A stretch of 64,000 bases of DNA from Novosphingobium fuchskuhlense (GCF_001519075.1 NZ_KQ954244.1:1443934-1507933); one strand, 5' to 3'; numbered from the stretch's first letter, positions 52,040-60,830 are shown. The notes: generated by a model not told the origin, from the sequence alone. Numbers and translations: made by a program.

Positions 52040-53521
52040 TCAGGCCAGTCCGCTGAGCACGGCAAGGCCGAGGAAGGAGAAGAAGCCCATCACGTCCGTC
52101 GCAGTGGTCACGAAGACTGCGGAAGACACCGCCGGATCGACATTGAGCCGGTCCAGCGTAACCGGCACAAGGATGCCGGCAAGGCCCGCGACCAAGTTGT
52201 TGATCACCATCGCCGCGCCGATCACCGTGCCGAGCAAGGGGTTCTGGAACAGCAGCGCGGTGCCGCCCCCGATCATCAGGCCAAGCGTTGTCCCGTTGGC
52301 CAGCGCGATGCGAAATTCGCGCAGGATCATGCGGATGGTGTTCGAACTGGTCAGCTGGTTGGTGGCAAGCGCGCGCACCACAACCGCGAGCGTCTGCGTG
52401 CCGGCGTTGCCGCCCATGCCCGAGACGATGGGCATCAGCACGGCGAGCAGCGCCAGCTTGGCAATCGCGCCCTGGAACATACCGACCACCGAGGATGCCA
52501 GAATGGCCGTGCCGAGGTTGACCACCAGCCACGAAAGCCGCGTGCGCACGGTGAGATGGATCGGCTCGTTGATGTCGCCGTCGCCCGCACCGGACAGGCG
52601 CAGGATGTCCTCGCTCGCCTCTTCCTGGATGATGTGGACCACGTCGTCGACGGTGATCTGGCCAACGAGGCGCCCGCTTTCATCCACCACGGCGGCGGAA
52701 ATCAGCGCGTATTTCTGGAAGCGCAGCGCGACTTCTTCCTGATCCATCGTCACCGGGATCAAGGTCTGGTCGCGCTTCATCACATCGGCCAGCGCAATGC
52801 TGCGGGGCGTGCGCAGGATCCACGAGAGCGCGCAGGTGCCGACCGGGTGATGCTTGTGATCGACGATGAACACTTCCCAGAACTCGGTCGCGAGATCCTG
52901 ATCCTCGCGCAGGAAGTCGATGAGATCGCCGACGCTGAGGTGTTCGGGCACCGCGATGACGTCGCGGCTCATCATGCGGCCGGCGGAATCTTCCGGATAG
53001 GCCAGCGCGCTCTCGATCGCGGCGCGGTCTTCCGGCTCCATCTCGGCGAGGACGGCCTGCTGGTCCTCCTCGTCAAGATCCTGGATCAGCGCGACCGCGT
53101 CGTCCGTTTCCATGTCGCCGGCCAGTTCGGCGACTTCATCTGGATCGAGGTCCTCGACGAGATCGTCGCGGACGTAGTCGTTAAGCTCCGCGATGACCTC
53201 GGAGCCAAGCAGGTCGTTGATCGCGCGGGCCAGATCGACGCGGTAGTCTGGGCCGATCAGCTCGAACAGGTCGGCGACGTCGGCCGGGTGGAGCGGCTCG
53301 ACGAGGTTGTAGACGGTCTCCTGATCATCCGCATCGAGTGCTTCGGTAACGCGCCGGATGAACGAAGGGCGCAGCGTGTTGTCCTCGTCGTCGAGGCTTT
53401 CCGAATTGCGCGCCACTTCAACCTGCGGGGGCTCGGGATGCGCGTGAACGAGCGCCGTCTCCGTCAACACGGAGCCGCCATCCGCCAGAGCGGAATCGTG
53501 CAGATCTTCATCGCGCGCCAT
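52040..53521 (-). CDS. mgtE: Magnesium transporter MgtE
   Basis: A 493-residue Mg2+ channel. It has the acidic N-terminal domain with repeated LDADDQ/DLDPDEVAELAGDM/LIQDLDEEDQQ magnesium-sensing helices, a CBS pair (about 175-295), a plug helix, and five C-terminal membrane helices with PIVSGMGGNAGTQTLA lining the pore. No M-box riboswitch is evident in its leader. It is divergent from the cyclophilin gene. Confidence 0.95.
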   Translation of the reverse strand: MARDEDLHDSALADGGSVLTETALVHAHPEPPQVEVARNSESLDDEDNTLRPSFIRRVTEALDADDQETVYNLVEPLHPADVADLFELIGPDYRVDLARAINDLLGSEVIAELNDYVRDDLVEDLDPDEVAELAGDMETDDAVALIQDLDEEDQQAVLAEMEPEDRAAIESALAYPEDSAGRMMSRDVIAVPEHLSVGDLIDFLREDQDLATEFWEVFIVDHKHHPVGTCALSWILRTPRSIALADVMKRDQTLIPVTMDQEEVALRFQKYALISAAVVDESGRLVGQITVDDVVHIIQEEASEDILRLSGAGDGDINEPIHLTVRTRLSWLVVNLGTAILASSVVGMFQGAIAKLALLAVLMPIVSGMGGNAGTQTLAVVVRALATNQLTSSNTIRMILREFRIALANGTTLGLMIGGGTALLFQNPLLGTVIGAAMVINNLVAGLAGILVPVTLDRLNVDPAVSSAVFVTTATDVMGFFSFLGLAVLSGLA

Positions 53522-53633
53522 GGCCGGGTGGATACGCCCGAGCGCGCCAAAAGCAACCTCGATGGCGCCAAGAGGTATACTTTGGTGGATGAGCGTTTAT
53601 ATGCCGGGACAAGACAGAAGGGATTTGGTGACC

Positions 53634-54089
53634 ATGGCAGACGAAAAACTGGTTTTCACGCTCGATGGCGGCGATGTGGTGATCAAGCTGCGGCCCGACC
53701 TGGCCCCCGGCCATGTGGAGCGGATCACGGAACTGGTGAGCGAGGGTTTCTACGACGGCGTGAAGTTCCACCGCGTGATTCCCGGCTTCATGGCGCAGGG
53801 CGGCTGCCCGCAAGGCACCGGCATGGGCGGTTCCTCGAAGCCCGATCTCAAGGCCGAATTCAACGATGAGCCACACGTGCGCGGCGTGTGCTCGATGGCG
53901 CGCACGAGCTATCCGCACTCGGCGAACAGCCAGTTCTTCATCTGCTTCGATGATGCGCGCTTCCTCGACAAGCAGTACACCGTGTGGGGCGTGGTCGAGA
54001 GCGGCATGGAACACGTCGACGCGCTGCCCAAGGGCGAGCCGCCGGCAAAGCCCGGCGTGATCCACAAGGCCGTCATCGTCGCCGCCTGA
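53634..54089 (+). CDS. Peptidyl-prolyl cis-trans isomerase (cyclophilin type)
   Basis: A 151-residue cytosolic cyclophilin. The pattern FYDGVKFHRVIPGFMAQGG, SMARTSYPHSANSQFFI and YTVWGVVESGME is characteristic of the PpiB type. No signal peptide. The ATG at 53634 follows AAGGGA; earlier in-frame starts overlap the mgtE promoter region. It is followed by a GNAT 13 nt downstream. Confidence 0.93.
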   Translation: MADEKLVFTLDGGDVVIKLRPDLAPGHVERITELVSEGFYDGVKFHRVIPGFMAQGGCPQGTGMGGSSKPDLKAEFNDEPHVRGVCSMARTSYPHSANSQFFICFDDARFLDKQYTVWGVVESGMEHVDALPKGEPPAKPGVIHKAVIVAA

Positions 54090-54102
54090 AGACCCTCGCA
54101 GG

Positions 54103-54558
54103 GTGGACCTTGTTCTCAGGCCTCCCATGCCCGCGGATCGCGCGGCGTGGGACCGCCTTTGGGCCGGCTACCAGCGCTTCTACAAGGTGGCGATTGCCGA
54201 GGCGGTCAGCGATCTGACGTGGTCGCGGCTGCATGATCCGGCCGAGCCCATGCATGCCGCGCTGGCGTGGCAGGGCGCGCGGGCAGTCGGCATGGTTCAC
54301 TGGGTCTTCCACCGCTCGACCTGGACCGACGGGCCTTACTGCTATCTGCAGGACCTCTATGTCGACGAGGATCTGCGCGGTGGCGGCACCGGCCGCGCGC
54401 TCATCGCACATGTGTGCGCCGAGGCCGAAGCGGCTGGCGCCTCGCGGCTCTACTGGCTGACGCACGAGACGAACACCGATGCCATGAAGCTCTACGACAA
54501 GGTCGCAGAGAAGTCCGGCTTCGTGCAGTATCGGATAGTGCTCCCGGCAGCACGGTGA
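54103..54558 (+). CDS. GNAT acetyltransferase
   Basis: A 151-residue acetyltransferase with the AcCoA-binding motif in [18 protein letters not shown] and the preceding strand [15 protein letters not shown] at 54103 starts it, 13 nt after the cyclophilin. Substrate unknown. It overlaps no neighbour and lies 8 nt before arsH. Confidence 0.8.
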   Translation: MDLVLRPPMPADRAAWDRLWAGYQRFYKVAIAEAVSDLTWSRLHDPAEPMHAALAWQGARAVGMVHWVFHRSTWTDGPYCYLQDLYVDEDLRGGGTGRALIAHVCAEAEAAGASRLYWLTHETNTDAMKLYDKVAEKSGFVQYRIVLPAAR

Positions 54559-54566
54559 GAAGCCCC

Positions 54567-55286
54567 ATGACCGTCCATACCCGCCTTCGCACGCTTGCTG
54601 ACCCCGACCATCTTCCGGCGCTGAACCGCGCCTATGTCCATGAACGGCCCGCGCTGGGCCTTGGTGACCAGACCAGCCCCCCGCGCATACAGCTGCTCTA
54701 TGGCAGCTTGCGCGAGCGTTCGTTTTCGCGCCATGCGGTGGAGGAGGCGGCGCGGCTCCTGCAGTTCTTTGGCTGCGAGACGCGGATCTTCGATCCTTCC
54801 GATCTTCCGCTGCCCGATCAGGTTGCGGGTGACGATCATCCGGCGGTGCACGAACTGCGCGAACATGCGCTGTGGTCGGAAGGCCAGGTCTGGTGCAGTC
54901 CCGAGCGACATGGCCAGATCACCGGAATCATGAAGACGCAGATCGATCATCTGCCGCTCGCCTATCAGGGGTTGAGGCCGACGCAGGGGCGTACGCTGGC
55001 TGTCATGCAAGTCAGCGCAGGCTCGCAGTCGTTCAACAGCGTCAACACCTTGCGTATCCTTGGTCGCTGGATGCGCATGTTCGTAATCCCAAATCAGTCT
55101 AGCGTGGCCAAGGCCTATATGGAGTTCGATGCGGACGGGCGCATGAAACCCTCGAGCTACTACGAGCGCATCGTCGACGTGATGGAAGAGCTGGTGCGCT
55201 TTACCGTGTTGCTGCGCCCGCATGCCGGGCAACTGGTTGATCGCTATTCCGAGCGGATCGAGGCGGGCCAGCGCACCGATCGCTAG
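54567..55286 (+). CDS. arsH: ArsH, NADPH-dependent FMN reductase
   Basis: A 239-residue flavodoxin-like protein. The family sequence is intact: [24 protein letters not shown] (phosphate loop), [18 protein letters not shown] and [21 protein letters not shown]. ArsH reduces flavins, quinones or organoarsenicals and protects against arsenic or oxidative stress. No arsR, arsB or arsC gene is near; it is an orphan arsH, so its role may be redox rather than arsenic specific. Confidence 0.9.
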   Translation: MTVHTRLRTLADPDHLPALNRAYVHERPALGLGDQTSPPRIQLLYGSLRERSFSRHAVEEAARLLQFFGCETRIFDPSDLPLPDQVAGDDHPAVHELREHALWSEGQVWCSPERHGQITGIMKTQIDHLPLAYQGLRPTQGRTLAVMQVSAGSQSFNSVNTLRILGRWMRMFVIPNQSSVAKAYMEFDADGRMKPSSYYERIVDVMEELVRFTVLLRPHAGQLVDRYSERIEAGQRTDR

Positions 55287-55696
55287 CCCCGCACCAGCAG
55301 ACGCGTTTCCGTCACTTCGATCACTGGCACTTCCCACGGGTGCGCGTCCATCAGTGCGGCGAGCGCGCCGTCGATGGCTTCGGCGGGGGCTTCGGCCGGG
55401 ATCCAGCTCACAAGCGTGACAGTGGGCGAATGCTCGATCTGGCCGGCCGAGCCGAGGGTCGGGTTCGCATCGGGGCTGGGCGCGAAGGTCTCCCAGCCGA
55501 GGCCGATTTCGGCAACGCCGTGGTACACGCCGAAGTCACCGAGTGCCCCCGGTGCGCGCAGGATGGCCAGCATGCGCGCCATGACCGGATCGTCCTCCAG
55601 CGCGCCGCGATGGCCGCCAAGCAGCGCGGCGAGCGTCGCCGGGGCGACCGGCACATGGACAGCAACGCGCAGGGCCCGCTTGTTCGAGGTGTTCAT
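55283..55696 (-). CDS. NIF3/YqfO C-terminal-domain-like protein
   Basis: A 137-residue protein. The pattern of a small YqfO/CutA1-like domain is visible: [33 protein letters not shown] and, near the end, [12 protein letters not shown] (HP(Y/W)E-(x)-P). This is the inserted domain of NIF3-like proteins, here standing alone. Coupled with lysR (3-nt gap) and convergent with arsH (4-nt overlap). Function unknown. Confidence 0.6.
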   Translation of the reverse strand: MNTSNKRALRVAVHVPVAPATLAALLGGHRGALEDDPVMARMLAILRAPGALGDFGVYHGVAEIGLGWETFAPSPDANPTLGSAGQIEHSPTVTLVSWIPAEAPAEAIDGALAALMDAHPWEVPVIEVTETRLLVRG

Positions 55697-55699
55697 CGG

Positions 55700-56581
55700 T
55701 CAGAGCCCTGCCTTGATCATCCAGTCGTGGAACAGTCGCACCGGGCGCGACTGCAGAGCGCGGGGGCGGCAGACGAACCAGTATGAATAGGGGCTGTCGA
55801 CTTCGATATCATAAAGGCGCGCAACACGCGGATCGTGGCTGCGCTTGTAGTGATCATCGTGCATGATCGCGATGCCGAGACCTTGTGCCGCCGCCTCGAG
55901 GATCAGCTGCCCTGAATCGAAATGATCGATGGCCGCGGGCTGCAGGGCTTCGAGATGGAGCGTCCGCTTCCACGCCTCGAAGCTCATGGGCAAGTCGTTG
56001 TGGACGAGGAAGGTCTGCCGGTTCAGCTTGGCGAGGTCCGGTCGCGGGCCCAGTTCGGCCACGAGTTCGGGCGTCGCAATGGCATAGACGCGGTTGTGAT
56101 CGAGCCGCACCGAATGCAGCGAGCCATCCGGCCCTTCGGAGAGGATGATCGCCGCGTCGATGGTATCGCCCAGCTTGGTTTCGGCTGCGGCCGAGCTGTC
56201 GATATCGATATGAAGCTGCGGGTGGAGCTTGCGGAGTTCGCCAAGCCGCGGAAACAGGCGCTGGCTGCCGAACAGTGGCAGCACGCCAAGCCGCAGGCGC
56301 AGGACCTGCCCAGTATCGATCAGGCGGTCGATACGGTCCGCCATCTCGTCGATCAGCGGCGCAACGGCATCATAAAGCTGCTGGCCTTCGTCGGTCAGCT
56401 TGAGCAGCTGGTGCTTGCGCTCGAACACCGGCTTGCCGATGAACTCCTCCAGCGCACCAAGCCGCCGCGACAGGGCCGAGGGGCTCAGCGCCAGTTCCGC
56501 CGCTGCCGTCTTGGCCGAGCCGGCGCGCACGACGCGGATGAACGCTTCGAGCGAACGCAGCGGAGGCAGGCGGCGTATCAT
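55700..56581 (-). CDS. LysR family transcriptional regulator
   Basis: A 293-residue LTTR. The wHTH is at 5-65 (LRSLEAFIRVVRAGSAKTAAAELALSPSALSRRLGALE) with a substrate-binding domain after 90. The form resembles GcvA/AmpR-type LysRs. The likely target is the adjacent NIF3-like gene or an unknown distant gene. The ATG at 56581 is the first Met before the wHTH. Only 7 nt separate it from the corC stop. Confidence 0.85.
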   Translation of the reverse strand: MIRRLPPLRSLEAFIRVVRAGSAKTAAAELALSPSALSRRLGALEEFIGKPVFERKHQLLKLTDEGQQLYDAVAPLIDEMADRIDRLIDTGQVLRLRLGVLPLFGSQRLFPRLGELRKLHPQLHIDIDSSAAAETKLGDTIDAAIILSEGPDGSLHSVRLDHNRVYAIATPELVAELGPRPDLAKLNRQTFLVHNDLPMSFEAWKRTLHLEALQPAAIDHFDSGQLILEAAAQGLGIAIMHDDHYKRSHDPRVARLYDIEVDSPYSYWFVCRPRALQSRPVRLFHDWMIKAGL

Positions 56582-56588
56582 TGAAGGC

Positions 56589-57527
56589 TCAATCTTCCTC
56601 AGGCAATTGCGATGCCGGCGCATGGAGCCGCAGCCGGGTGAGCCGCCGCTCGTCCCCCGCTGTCACCTCGATCCGCCACCCGCTGTCATGTTCGAGCACG
56701 CGGCCGACCGGGGGCACTTCTCCCGCCAGCACGACCGCGAGGCCGCCCAGAGTATCCACGTCCTCGTCCACCAGCGCAAGCCGGGGATCGATCCGCTCGC
56801 CCACATCGTCAAGCTCGGCGCGCGCGTCCGCCTCCCAGGTCAGCTCGTCGATCTGGCGCATGAGGTCCTGCGGCGCGTCGTCGTGCTCGTCCTCGATCTC
56901 GCCGACGATTTCCTCGACGAGGTCCTCGATGGTGATGATCCCGTCGGTACCCGAATACTCGTCGATCACGATGGCAAGGTGGGTGCGGCTGGAGCGCATG
57001 TCGGCCAGCACATCGAGCGCACCGCGCGCCTGGGGCACGAACAGCGGCTGGCGCATCAGCCCGGTCCAGTCCTTCGGCGCGGGTTTTCCGTTGATCGCCA
57101 TGCCCGCCACGATCGGGAACAGGTCCTTCACGTGGAGCATGCCGACGACCTCGTCGAGCGAATCGCGATAGACCGGCAGGCGGCTGTGGCCGTGGTCGGC
57201 AAAGGCGTCGATCACCTCCTCGAAGGTGGCGGAATCCGGGATTGCCACGATCTCGCCGCGCGGGATGGCAACATCGTCCGCGTCGTTCTCGCTGAAATGG
57301 AGCAGGTTCTTGAGCATCTGCCGCTCAAGAGGGAGAAGATCGCCCGTCGCGCTGCCCGCGCCGCCGCCTTCACCTTCATGCTCCTCGATCGCTTCCTCGA
57401 TCTGGGCGCGCAGCGACTGATCCTGGTCTGGCCCCCGGAAGAATGCCTTCAGCGCGCGCCACAACGCGCCGCTACTGTCCCCTTCGCCCGATCGGCTTTC
57501 GCCGCCGGACCCATTGCCCTCAGGCAC
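56589..57527 (-). CDS. corC: CorC/HlyC family protein with CBS domains
   Basis: A 312-residue cytosolic protein: two CBS domains (about 85-215; VAIPRGEIVAIPDSATFEEV, GMLHVKDLFPIV, HLAIVIDEYSGTDGIITIEDLVEEIVG) and a C-terminal CorC_HlyC transporter-associated domain (ALVDEDVDTLGGLA). Linked to magnesium and cobalt homeostasis. It belongs to the conserved phoH-ybeY-corC cluster, 20 nt after ybeY. Confidence 0.92.
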   Translation of the reverse strand: MPEGNGSGGESRSGEGDSSGALWRALKAFFRGPDQDQSLRAQIEEAIEEHEGEGGGAGSATGDLLPLERQMLKNLLHFSENDADDVAIPRGEIVAIPDSATFEEVIDAFADHGHSRLPVYRDSLDEVVGMLHVKDLFPIVAGMAINGKPAPKDWTGLMRQPLFVPQARGALDVLADMRSSRTHLAIVIDEYSGTDGIITIEDLVEEIVGEIEDEHDDAPQDLMRQIDELTWEADARAELDDVGERIDPRLALVDEDVDTLGGLAVVLAGEVPPVGRVLEHDSGWRIEVTAGDERRLTRLRLHAPASQLPEED

Positions 57528-57547
57528 TTTGCGATACTCCCGTGCTG

Positions 57548-58048
57548 CTAGTGCGCCGCATATGGGTCGGCGAGGCCCATAAGTGCAAGCGCCTTTGTCT
57601 CCAGCGCCTCCATTTCCGTAGCGTCTGCCTCGCTCGTCTCATGGTCGTAGCCGGCAAGGTGCAGCAGACCGTGCACGAGGAGATGTGCGGCATGGGCCTC
57701 CACCGGGATGCCCTTTTCCGCCGCCTCGCGCGTGCAGACGCCGTGCGCGAGGATCAGATCGCCGAGCATCCCCGGCGCATCGGGCTGTGCGGCGGCGGCG
57801 AGCACCTCTTCGCGGGCCAGCATGGGGAAGGACAGCACGTTGGTGGGCTTGTCCTTCGCCCGCCATTGCTTGTTGAGCGCGTGGACTTCCGCGTCATCGG
57901 CCATGACAAGGCTGACCAGCAGGTGCTCGTGCGCCAGTTCGGGTGCGACACTGCCGGCCGCTTCGGCGGCGCGCGCGGCAAGGTCTTCCCAATCCGTGGC
58001 AGCGGGCCAGACGGGATCGATATCGAGTTCGAGAGTGGGGGCGGTCAT
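57548..58048 (-). CDS. ybeY: Endoribonuclease YbeY (rRNA maturation)
   Basis: A 166-residue zinc-dependent RNase for 16S rRNA maturation and quality control. The Zn motif HGLLHLAGYDH (His126, His130, His136) is intact, and LNKQWRAKDKPTNVLSFP is the other signature. A longer frame to 58156 lies inside the previous gene. Between it and phoH a small secreted-protein gene is inserted. Confidence 0.94.
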   Translation of the reverse strand: MTAPTLELDIDPVWPAATDWEDLAARAAEAAGSVAPELAHEHLLVSLVMADDAEVHALNKQWRAKDKPTNVLSFPMLAREEVLAAAAQPDAPGMLGDLILAHGVCTREAAEKGIPVEAHAAHLLVHGLLHLAGYDHETSEADATEMEALETKALALMGLADPYAAH

Positions 58049-58067
58049 CGGCGCGGGGGCAGGCCGG

Positions 58068-58598
58068 TCACGAGGCCGGGCAGATCTTGGGTTCGAACGG
58101 GCGGCCGGCGCGCTTTGCCTTCTTCGCATCGCCCGCTTCCATTTGCCGGACGACAAACTCGAGCAGCGCCACCGTGTTTTCCGCCGGCATCGGATCGAGG
58201 ATCGCCAGCACCTTGTCCACCTTGCGGCAGGTTTCGGGCGTGAGGTCCTTGCCCATTTCCTTGGCGAGGCCGACTTTCAGGAAGACCCGCAGCTCGTCCG
58301 GCGTCATGCCGTCAAGCTCACCCTTGTCGTCGAAGCGCTTGACCAGCCTGGTCGCCACGCTGTCATCGCCGGGAAGTGCTTCGTAGCGCTTCGCGAGATC
58401 GGGGGCCTTCGTGGCAAGGTAGGAATCGGCAGGGAGCGAAGGGCCGCACTTGGTGCTGACGCCGGTGATCAGGATCGGCATCATCAGATGCGCCGCAGCC
58501 CGCATGTCTGCCGAGGAGATGCAGGCCGCCGGTTCCGCCAGCACCGGCTGAACGGTCATCGCCGCAAGGGCCGCACATGCCGCAATCTTCTTCATCAT
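58068..58598 (-). CDS. Exported hypothetical protein between phoH and ybeY
   Basis: A 176-residue protein with a signal peptide (MMKKIAACAALAAMTVQPVLA, cleavage near residue 22). The mature part is helical with cysteines near residues 25, 50 and 138 and a final KICPAS. No family recognised. It lies 19 nt upstream of ybeY and 28 nt downstream of phoH, so it is carried inside the conserved phoH-ybeY-corC transcript. Start at the ATG 58598 or the adjacent ATG at 58595. Confidence 0.65.
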   Translation of the reverse strand: MMKKIAACAALAAMTVQPVLAEPAACISSADMRAAAHLMMPILITGVSTKCGPSLPADSYLATKAPDLAKRYEALPGDDSVATRLVKRFDDKGELDGMTPDELRVFLKVGLAKEMGKDLTPETCRKVDKVLAILDPMPAENTVALLEFVVRQMEAGDAKKAKRAGRPFEPKICPAS

Positions 58599-58626
58599 CC
58601 CGGAAAGACCCTCGCCTCGGCGCGGC

Positions 58627-59727
58627 TCAATCGCCGCCGTCCTTGCCCTCGTAAGCCTCGACAATCCGCCCGACAATCGGATGACGGACCACATCGGCGA
58701 CATTGAAGCGCACCATGCCTATGCCATCCACCCCGTCGAGCCGCTTGACCGCATCGTTGAGCCCGCTGGCGGCGCTGCCGCCGGGCAGGTCAGTCTGCTT
58801 GGGATCGCCGCAGATCACCATGCGGCTGTTCTGGCCGAAGCGGGTGAGGAACATCTTCATCTGCATCGGCGTGGTGTTCTGCGCTTCGTCGAGGATAACG
58901 AAAGCATCGGCCAAGGTGCGTCCGCGCATGAAGGCGATCGGCGCGATCTCGATCTCTCCGGAAGCCAGACGGCGCTCGACCTGTTCGGGCGGCATGCAAT
59001 CGTAGAGCGCATCGTAGAGCGGGCGGAGATAGGGATCGACCTTCTCCTTCATGTCGCCGGGCAGGAAGCCCAGCCGTTCTCCGGCTTCGACCGCCGGGCG
59101 CGAGAGGATCAGGCGCTGCACGCTGCCGCTGATGAGTTGTGCCACCGCCTGCGCGACGGCGAGATAGGTCTTGCCAGTGCCTGCCGGCCCGAGTGCAAAG
59201 ATCACGTCGTCACGCACCAGCGCGCGCATGTATTCGATCTGCGTGGCCGAGCGCGGGACGATGGTTTTCTTGCGGGTGCGGATCATGATCGGCGGCGCAC
59301 CGTCCGGGGCACCGGAGATGATCCCTTCCAGCGTCGGCTCGTTCGACATCATGATCAGCGATTCGACCGCGCCGGCATCGACTTCGTGCCCTGAAAGCAG
59401 CCGCTGGTGCATGCCCTTCAGCACATCGCGCGCGCGGGCCACGGCATCATCCGGCCCTTCGATCACCGCCTTGTTGCCGCGCGCCGAGATGTAGACGCCG
59501 AGCCGGTTCTCGATCTGTACGAGGTTCTGATCGAACTGGCCGAAGAGCGCGCCGAGAACGGTCTGCTCGTCGAACGCGATTTCGATCCGTGCGCGCCGCT
59601 GCGGTTCGGAACGGCCCTCCCCCCGAGGCGCCTCACCCCACGGGGGATCGTTCCGGCGCTTGTCGGAACGGTCGCTGCCGAAGCCGCGGGCTGCCTCATC
59701 GTGCGGGCGGGAGAACTTGCGGGCCAT
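58627..59727 (-). CDS. ybeZ: PhoH-like ATPase (YbeZ)
   Basis: A 366-residue PhoH-family protein: KH-like N-terminal RNA-binding region, then the ATPase with Walker A GPAGTGKT (180-187), Walker B FVILDEAQNTTPMQMKMFLTR and GDPKQTDLP. Works with YbeY in RNA quality control. It is the promoter-proximal gene of the minus-strand phoH-corC unit; divergent from two small repeat-protein genes on the other strand. Confidence 0.94.
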   Translation of the reverse strand: MARKFSRPHDEAARGFGSDRSDKRRNDPPWGEAPRGEGRSEPQRRARIEIAFDEQTVLGALFGQFDQNLVQIENRLGVYISARGNKAVIEGPDDAVARARDVLKGMHQRLLSGHEVDAGAVESLIMMSNEPTLEGIISGAPDGAPPIMIRTRKKTIVPRSATQIEYMRALVRDDVIFALGPAGTGKTYLAVAQAVAQLISGSVQRLILSRPAVEAGERLGFLPGDMKEKVDPYLRPLYDALYDCMPPEQVERRLASGEIEIAPIAFMRGRTLADAFVILDEAQNTTPMQMKMFLTRFGQNSRMVICGDPKQTDLPGGSAASGLNDAVKRLDGVDGIGMVRFNVADVVRHPIVGRIVEAYEGKDGGD

Positions 59728-59986
59728 GCGCTCCTTTCATGCTCGGTGCCCTGTCAGATTAGGCACCGATGCGACAGGCGCAAGACAACCGGGCCCGAAA
59801 TCGGCTTCCGAGCGGAGATATGCACCGCCTTTGTGTCGAAGCGTGCCAAGCCGGGCACTGCCTGCGACAGACCGCGACCAGGATGACGCCCGGCTGACAG
59901 GGCTGTTCCCGGCATGTTCAGGCGGCGCGGGGCAGGGAAGGCTGCAGGTTCGCGGGCACCGCGATCCCACGTGAAAGGACACTACC

Positions 59987-60250
59987 ATGCGAACGTATCT
60001 GCTGACTGCCGCCATCCTCGCGCTCAGCCCGGCTCTCGCCCAGGCCCACGCGGGCGAGACGCCTGCGCAAGGCCGCGCGATGTCGCTGCATCGCGATGGG
60101 ATGCACGATCGCCACGAGGTGCGCGAGGAGCGCCGCGAGGTGCGCCACGCACGGCGCGAACTCAGGCACGACCGCCGCGAACTGCACCGCGCGCGGATGG
60201 CGCGTGCCCATGCGCGCGCGTGGCATCATCGCCGTCACAACCACCGCTGA
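59987..60250 (+). CDS. Small secreted Arg/His-rich heptad-repeat protein
   Basis: An 87-residue protein with a signal peptide (MRTYLLTAAILALSPALAQA, cleavage near 20). The mature part has four heptads at residues 43-49, 50-56, 57-63 and 64-70 of the form R-E-V/L-R-H-x-R, then a tail rich in His and Arg (HHRRHNHR). The charge is strongly positive, with alternating Glu, so a short amphipathic or charged helix is expected. GAAAGGA sits upstream of the ATG. No family recognised. It may bind anions, metals or a surface. Confidence 0.65.
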   Translation: MRTYLLTAAILALSPALAQAHAGETPAQGRAMSLHRDGMHDRHEVREERREVRHARRELRHDRRELHRARMARAHARAWHHRRHNHR

Positions 60251-60399
60251 CCGATGCGTCCGCATCGCCGCCCGCGGGCTGCGGCGCGGTCCATCCTGTC
60301 CAATATTTAAGGCTGCGGGATGGTTTTCGTCCATGCGGCAACGCCTAGCACACGATGGCCGCCACCGCTTGATCGGCGGCTTCGACAGGAGAACTTTCC

Positions 60400-60756
60400 A
60401 TGCGCAAGACCATTCTCGCCGGTTTCGCCGTTGGCGCCCTCGCGCTCTCGGCCTCGGCCGTGCAGGCACAGACCGGCGCGCCCTCCGCCCCGAGCCACAC
60501 CGAGCACGCCGCGAAGGAAAAGAGCGAGGAGCATGCCGACCGCGTCGCCGCGATGAAGGAGCGCGACAAGCTGCATGCGGACAAGGTTGCCGAGATGAAG
60601 CGGCGCGACAAGGAGCACGCCGACCGCGTCGCGGCCATGCGGACTAGCGACAAGGAACACGCCGACCATCGTGCCGAATTGCGGACGCACGAAAAGCAGG
60701 CTGCCGACAAGCGCGCGGCCGACAGGAAGGCCAAGGCGCCGCAGCACAAGGTCTGA
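60400..60756 (+). CDS. Small secreted protein of tandem 14-residue charged repeats
   Basis: A 118-residue protein with a signal peptide (about 1-24, ending VQAQ). Residues 44-99 are four tandem 14-residue repeats of the form E-H-A-D-R-V-A-A-M-K-x-R-D-K (44-57, 58-71, 72-85, 86-99), followed by a partial fifth (100-110). Fourteen is two heptads, giving a continuous helix with A/V/M on one face and H-A-D at each repeat. The underlying DNA is also a 42-bp tandem repeat (60529-60696). AGGAGAA lies before the ATG. No known family recognised. Confidence 0.75.
   Translation: MRKTILAGFAVGALALSASAVQAQTGAPSAPSHTEHAAKEKSEEHADRVAAMKERDKLHADKVAEMKRRDKEHADRVAAMRTSDKEHADHRAELRTHEKQAADKRAADRKAKAPQHKV
60529..60696 (+). 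repeat. 42-bp coding tandem repeat, four units
   Basis: Four 42-bp units encode the 14-residue repeats, each carrying a GAGCATGCCGACCGCGTC-like or related core. The units differ by several substitutions, so the array is not a recent expansion. Confidence 0.7.
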
Positions 60757-60779
60757 TTGCCAGACCCCTTGCGGTGACC

Positions 60780-60830
60780 GCTGGTGGGACGGTGCGGCCC
60801 GCGGCTCAGCCCGCGGCGCGTCCCACCAGC
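60780..60830. terminator. Inverted repeat overlapping the 3' end of miaB
   Basis: GCTGGTGGGAC (60780-60790) and GTCCCACCAGC (60820-60830) are exact reverse complements; the right arm lies in the last miaB codons. It lies between the two convergent genes and may end transcription of the repeat-protein gene. No T-tract. Confidence 0.45.

Noticed and set aside
52040..53633. M-box magnesium riboswitch before mgtE
   Set aside because: The 112-bp gap upstream of mgtE is too short and shows no conserved M-box core.
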